From Oceanobacillus massiliensis str. N'diop (GTDB lineage: Bacteria; Bacillota; Bacilli; Bacillales; Amphibacillaceae), in contig NZ_HE610976.1 of the NCBI RefSeq assembly GCF_000285495.1, positions 584,706-629,913 of the forward strand: a stretch of 45,208 nucleotides of DNA, in the 5' to 3' direction. The notes below the pieces were generated by a model that was given only the letters and a program-made list of their open reading frames with translations, was not told the DNA's origin and did not search any database. Below are positions 43,332-45,208 of this stretch, in pieces; position 1 is the stretch's first letter, and each line of letters opens with the position of its first letter. Position numbers and translations under genes: made by a program.

Positions 43332-44774
43332 TTATTTTTTTAGACGTTCCACTAGCTCATCATATTTAGGACTGTTCAAGAAATTGTCTACTGAAATATG
43401 TTCTGCATTCGGAACCTTGGCTTTAGCACGATCCGTTAATTCTTTTTGGGTAATAACGATATCGACATCGCCTGGAAGATCATTGATCGCTTTGTTCGTT
43501 ACATCGATATTGATCTCACTCTTCTTGAATTTATTCTTCAGTAAGGATGCACCCATCGCACTGGATCCCATACCAGCATCACAGGCAAATATGATCTTAT
43601 CAACCTTTTCAGCCTTATGATCTTCAGCAACCTCTGCCGCTGGTCTGTTTGCTTCCACTTGATCCTGGTTCAGAACACCGGAAACGGTACTCTTCTTACC
43701 TTTCATTTCTTCCATTTTACCAGCTGCAGCAGATAAATCCTCATCTTCTGCTTTGCTTGTTTTCAAGATTACTGCTGCTATCGCAAAGGAAACCGCTGCA
43801 GCAACAAGTACACCTAGAATGACTCCAAAGTGATTTCCGCCCTGCGGTACCATTGCCAGTACTGCAAAAATACTACCTGGTGAAGCTGCTGCAACTAAGC
43901 CTGATCCAAAGAGCTGGAATGTGAATACTCCACTCACTCCACCACCAATTACTGCAAGTAGCAACATTGGCTTCATTAATACATACGGGAAGTAAATTTC
44001 GTGAATACCACCAAGGAACTGGATAATCGCTGCACCTGGAGCAGAGGCTTTTGATGCACCTTTTCCAAATATGGCAAATGCCAGAAGGATACCTAATCCT
44101 GGGCCAGGGTTTGCTTCTAATAGGAAGAGGATAGATTTCCCTGCCTCAGCTGCCTGGTCTACACCAATCGGGCTCAAAATCCCGTGGTTAATTGCATTGT
44201 TTAGGAATAAAATCTTCGCCGGCTCAATGATAATATTGGCCAGTGGTAATAGTCCAGCATTTATAATTGCTTCTACCCCTGATGCAAGGAGATTATTCAA
44301 GCCCTCAACAACCGGTCCAATTCCTTTAACTGCAGCTATTGCTAGAATAGCCCCGAGGATACCAGATGAGAAGTTATTATAAAGCATTTCAAAGCCTTGA
44401 CGAATTTTCGCTTGGAATAACCCGTCGAATTTTTTCATTAAGTAACCTGCAAGTGGACCCATAATCATGGCTCCGAGGAACATCGGAATATCTGCTCCGA
44501 CAATTACCCCCATGGTTGCAATCGCACCTACGACACCACCACGTAAATCATAGACCATTCGGCCACCTGTAAAACCAATCAATAACGGTAACAGGTATTT
44601 GATCATTGGATCTACCAATATTGCTAAATCTGCATTTGGCAACCAGCCGTCCGGAATGAATAATGCCGTAATGATACCCCATGCGATAAACGCACCGATA
44701 TTAGGCATGACCATGCCGCTCAGATAGCTGCCGAAACGTTGAATCTTGGCGCGCGCGCCTTTATTTTCAGCCAT
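43332..44774 (-). CDS. mtlA: Mannitol-specific PTS permease IICB
   Basis: This 480-residue membrane protein is the mannitol transporter. The IIC part (1-340) has about eight membrane segments, the substrate-site motif GGIHEIYFP (255-263) and NHGILSPIG. A charged linker (340-390) joins it to the IIB domain with phosphorylated Cys398 (IIFACDAGMGSSAMG). There is no IIA domain; MtlF supplies it. It is the first gene of the operon, with AAGGGAGAG before the start, a clear promoter and a likely MtlR site upstream. Confidence 0.97.
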   Translation of the reverse strand: MAENKGARAKIQRFGSYLSGMVMPNIGAFIAWGIITALFIPDGWLPNADLAILVDPMIKYLLPLLIGFTGGRMVYDLRGGVVGAIATMGVIVGADIPMFLGAMIMGPLAGYLMKKFDGLFQAKIRQGFEMLYNNFSSGILGAILAIAAVKGIGPVVEGLNNLLASGVEAIINAGLLPLANIIIEPAKILFLNNAINHGILSPIGVDQAAEAGKSILFLLEANPGPGLGILLAFAIFGKGASKASAPGAAIIQFLGGIHEIYFPYVLMKPMLLLAVIGGGVSGVFTFQLFGSGLVAAASPGSIFAVLAMVPQGGNHFGVILGVLVAAAVSFAIAAVILKTSKAEDEDLSAAAGKMEEMKGKKSTVSGVLNQDQVEANRPAAEVAEDHKAEKVDKIIFACDAGMGSSAMGASLLKNKFKKSEINIDVTNKAINDLPGDVDIVITQKELTDRAKAKVPNAEHISVDNFLNSPKYDELVERLKK

Positions 44775-44818
44775 TTAAAGCTCTCCCTTCAAATAAAAAG
44801 ATAATTCCTTATACCTAC

Positions 44819-44848
44819 ATTGTAATGCGCTTTCATTACTATTTTCAA
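44819..44848 (-). promoter_or_regulatory. Predicted sigma-A promoter of the mannitol operon
   Basis: On the minus strand TTGAAA (44843-44848) and TACAAT (44819-44824) are 18 bp apart, about 45 bp before the mtlA start. The spacer holds ATGAAAGCGCATTACA, which resembles a cre site but is one base too long, so CcpA control is possible but not certain. Confidence 0.7.
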
Positions 44849-44865
44849 CACAATCTAAATGCAAC

Positions 44866-44889
44866 TTTGGCAAAACAGTTGTTGCCAAA
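44866..44889. promoter_or_regulatory. Likely MtlR operator upstream of mtlA
   Basis: TTTGGCAA and TTGCCAAA form a perfect 8-bp inverted repeat with an 8-base centre, ending 18 bp upstream of the -35 box. The outer TTGGCA/TGCCAA halves resemble the published MtlR site (TTGNCACA-N4-TGTGNCAA), though the spacing is two bases longer. The position fits an activator. Confidence 0.6.
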
Positions 44890-45035
44890 TTTAAAAAAGA
44901 TAAGAGACATAATACCTACTGTCACACACGAAGACTCTGAGGAGCGGTGCCGTATGGAAGTGTGCTAGCTGGAAGACTGGCGGGGGGTTCGGGCTTGAGT
45001 GGCGCGGACGCGGTGTGGAGAGTTCGTGCGGTGCT

Positions 45036-45208
45036 GGCCTGGTTTCGCGCGGTCCTGTCTCGGTTCGCGCAGTTCTGGCATGGTTTCGCGCGGTTCCAGC
45101 CTCGGTTCGCGCAGTTCTGGCATGGTTTCGCGCGGTCCCGCCTCATTTTCGCGCAGTTCTGGCCTGGTTTCGCGCGGTTCCAGCCTCGGTTCGCGCAGTT
45201 CTGGCATG
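45036..45208. repeat. Island 3 of CGCG-core repeats, alternating 42-bp higher-order units
   Basis: Eight units of 20-21 bp alternate strictly between two types: GGTTTCGCGCGGTTCC and CGGTTCGCGCAGTTCT. Pairs therefore form a 42-bp higher-order repeat. The array continues past the window end. The core TTCGCGC(G/A) is shared with islands 1 and 2, but the following bases are GGTTC/AGTTC instead of GACTC/AACTC. It lies upstream of the mtlA promoter. Between 44890 and 45035 there is no gene. Open frames such as PELREPRLEPRETRPELREN are by-products of the repeat. Confidence 0.93.

Noticed and set aside
44821-44838. cre site in the mtlA promoter
   Set aside because: ATGAAAGCGCATTACA is similar, but the right half is one base out of register with the consensus, so I mention it only as a possibility.

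Overview
The window comes from a low-GC Gram-positive, most likely a member of the Bacillaceae (Bacillus/Oceanobacillus/Virgibacillus-like). The evidence is the mtlA-mtlR-mtlF-mtlD gene order, a YwqCDE-type tyrosine-kinase module, a LytE-like LysM/NlpC-P60 hydrolase, catabolite-repression (cre) sequences, and AGGAGG-type ribosome binding sites with frequent TTG starts. The species cannot be fixed from this sequence. No rRNA, tRNA or CRISPR array was seen.

Layout. (1) 1-4.0 kb: an IS21-family element whose istB gene is split by a second, complete IS21-family element (490-2970) flanked by a 5-bp target duplication. (2) 4.5-24.2 kb, all on the minus strand: an exopolysaccharide/capsule locus. 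In transcription order it holds a chain-length/kinase-activator protein, a tyrosine kinase, a PHP-type phosphatase, two LuxR-type response regulators, a CapD/EpsC-type 4,6-dehydratase, GalU, an initiating sugar transferase, a CapN-like reductase, glycosyltransferases, an acetyltransferase, a Wzy-like polymerase, a pyruvyltransferase, a Wzx flippase, a nitroreductase-like protein, UDP-glucose dehydrogenase and a UDP-glucuronate-epimerase-like protein. Five genes carry a -1 frameshift, four of them at A/T homopolymers. (3) 24.6-27.0 kb, plus strand: a LytE-like cell-wall hydrolase with a WalR-type box upstream, then a NERD-domain gene broken by two in-frame stops. (4) 27.4-34.9 kb, minus strand: a galactitol-family PTS operon (PRD regulator, IIA, IIB, IIC, sorbitol-dehydrogenase-like protein, DeoC-like aldolase, a 51-aa membrane protein, GatD-like dehydrogenase). 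Transketolase and ribose-5-phosphate isomerase A lie divergently (35.1-37.9 kb). (5) 38.2-39.1 kb: an EamA transporter. (6) 39.6-44.8 kb, minus strand: the mannitol operon mtlA-mtlR-mtlF-mtlD.

How the genes work together. GalU, UDP-glucose dehydrogenase and the epimerase should supply UDP-glucose, UDP-glucuronate and UDP-galacturonate. The CapD-like and CapN-like enzymes should supply a 6-deoxy-HexNAc for the first lipid-linked sugar. Wzx, Wzy and the kinase/phosphatase module would export, polymerise and control chain length. On the right, two PTS operons feed polyol phosphates into central metabolism; the nearby transketolase and isomerase genes suggest a pentitol rather than galactitol for the first one (inference).

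The most unusual non-coding signal is a family of GC-rich 21-bp tandem repeats with the core TTTCGCGC(G/A). They form three islands (27157-27360, 39225-39514, 45036-45208, the last running off the window). Two lie just beyond the terminators of the two polyol operons, and the third lies upstream of mtlA. A separate 49-bp minisatellite lies between rpiA and the EamA gene.
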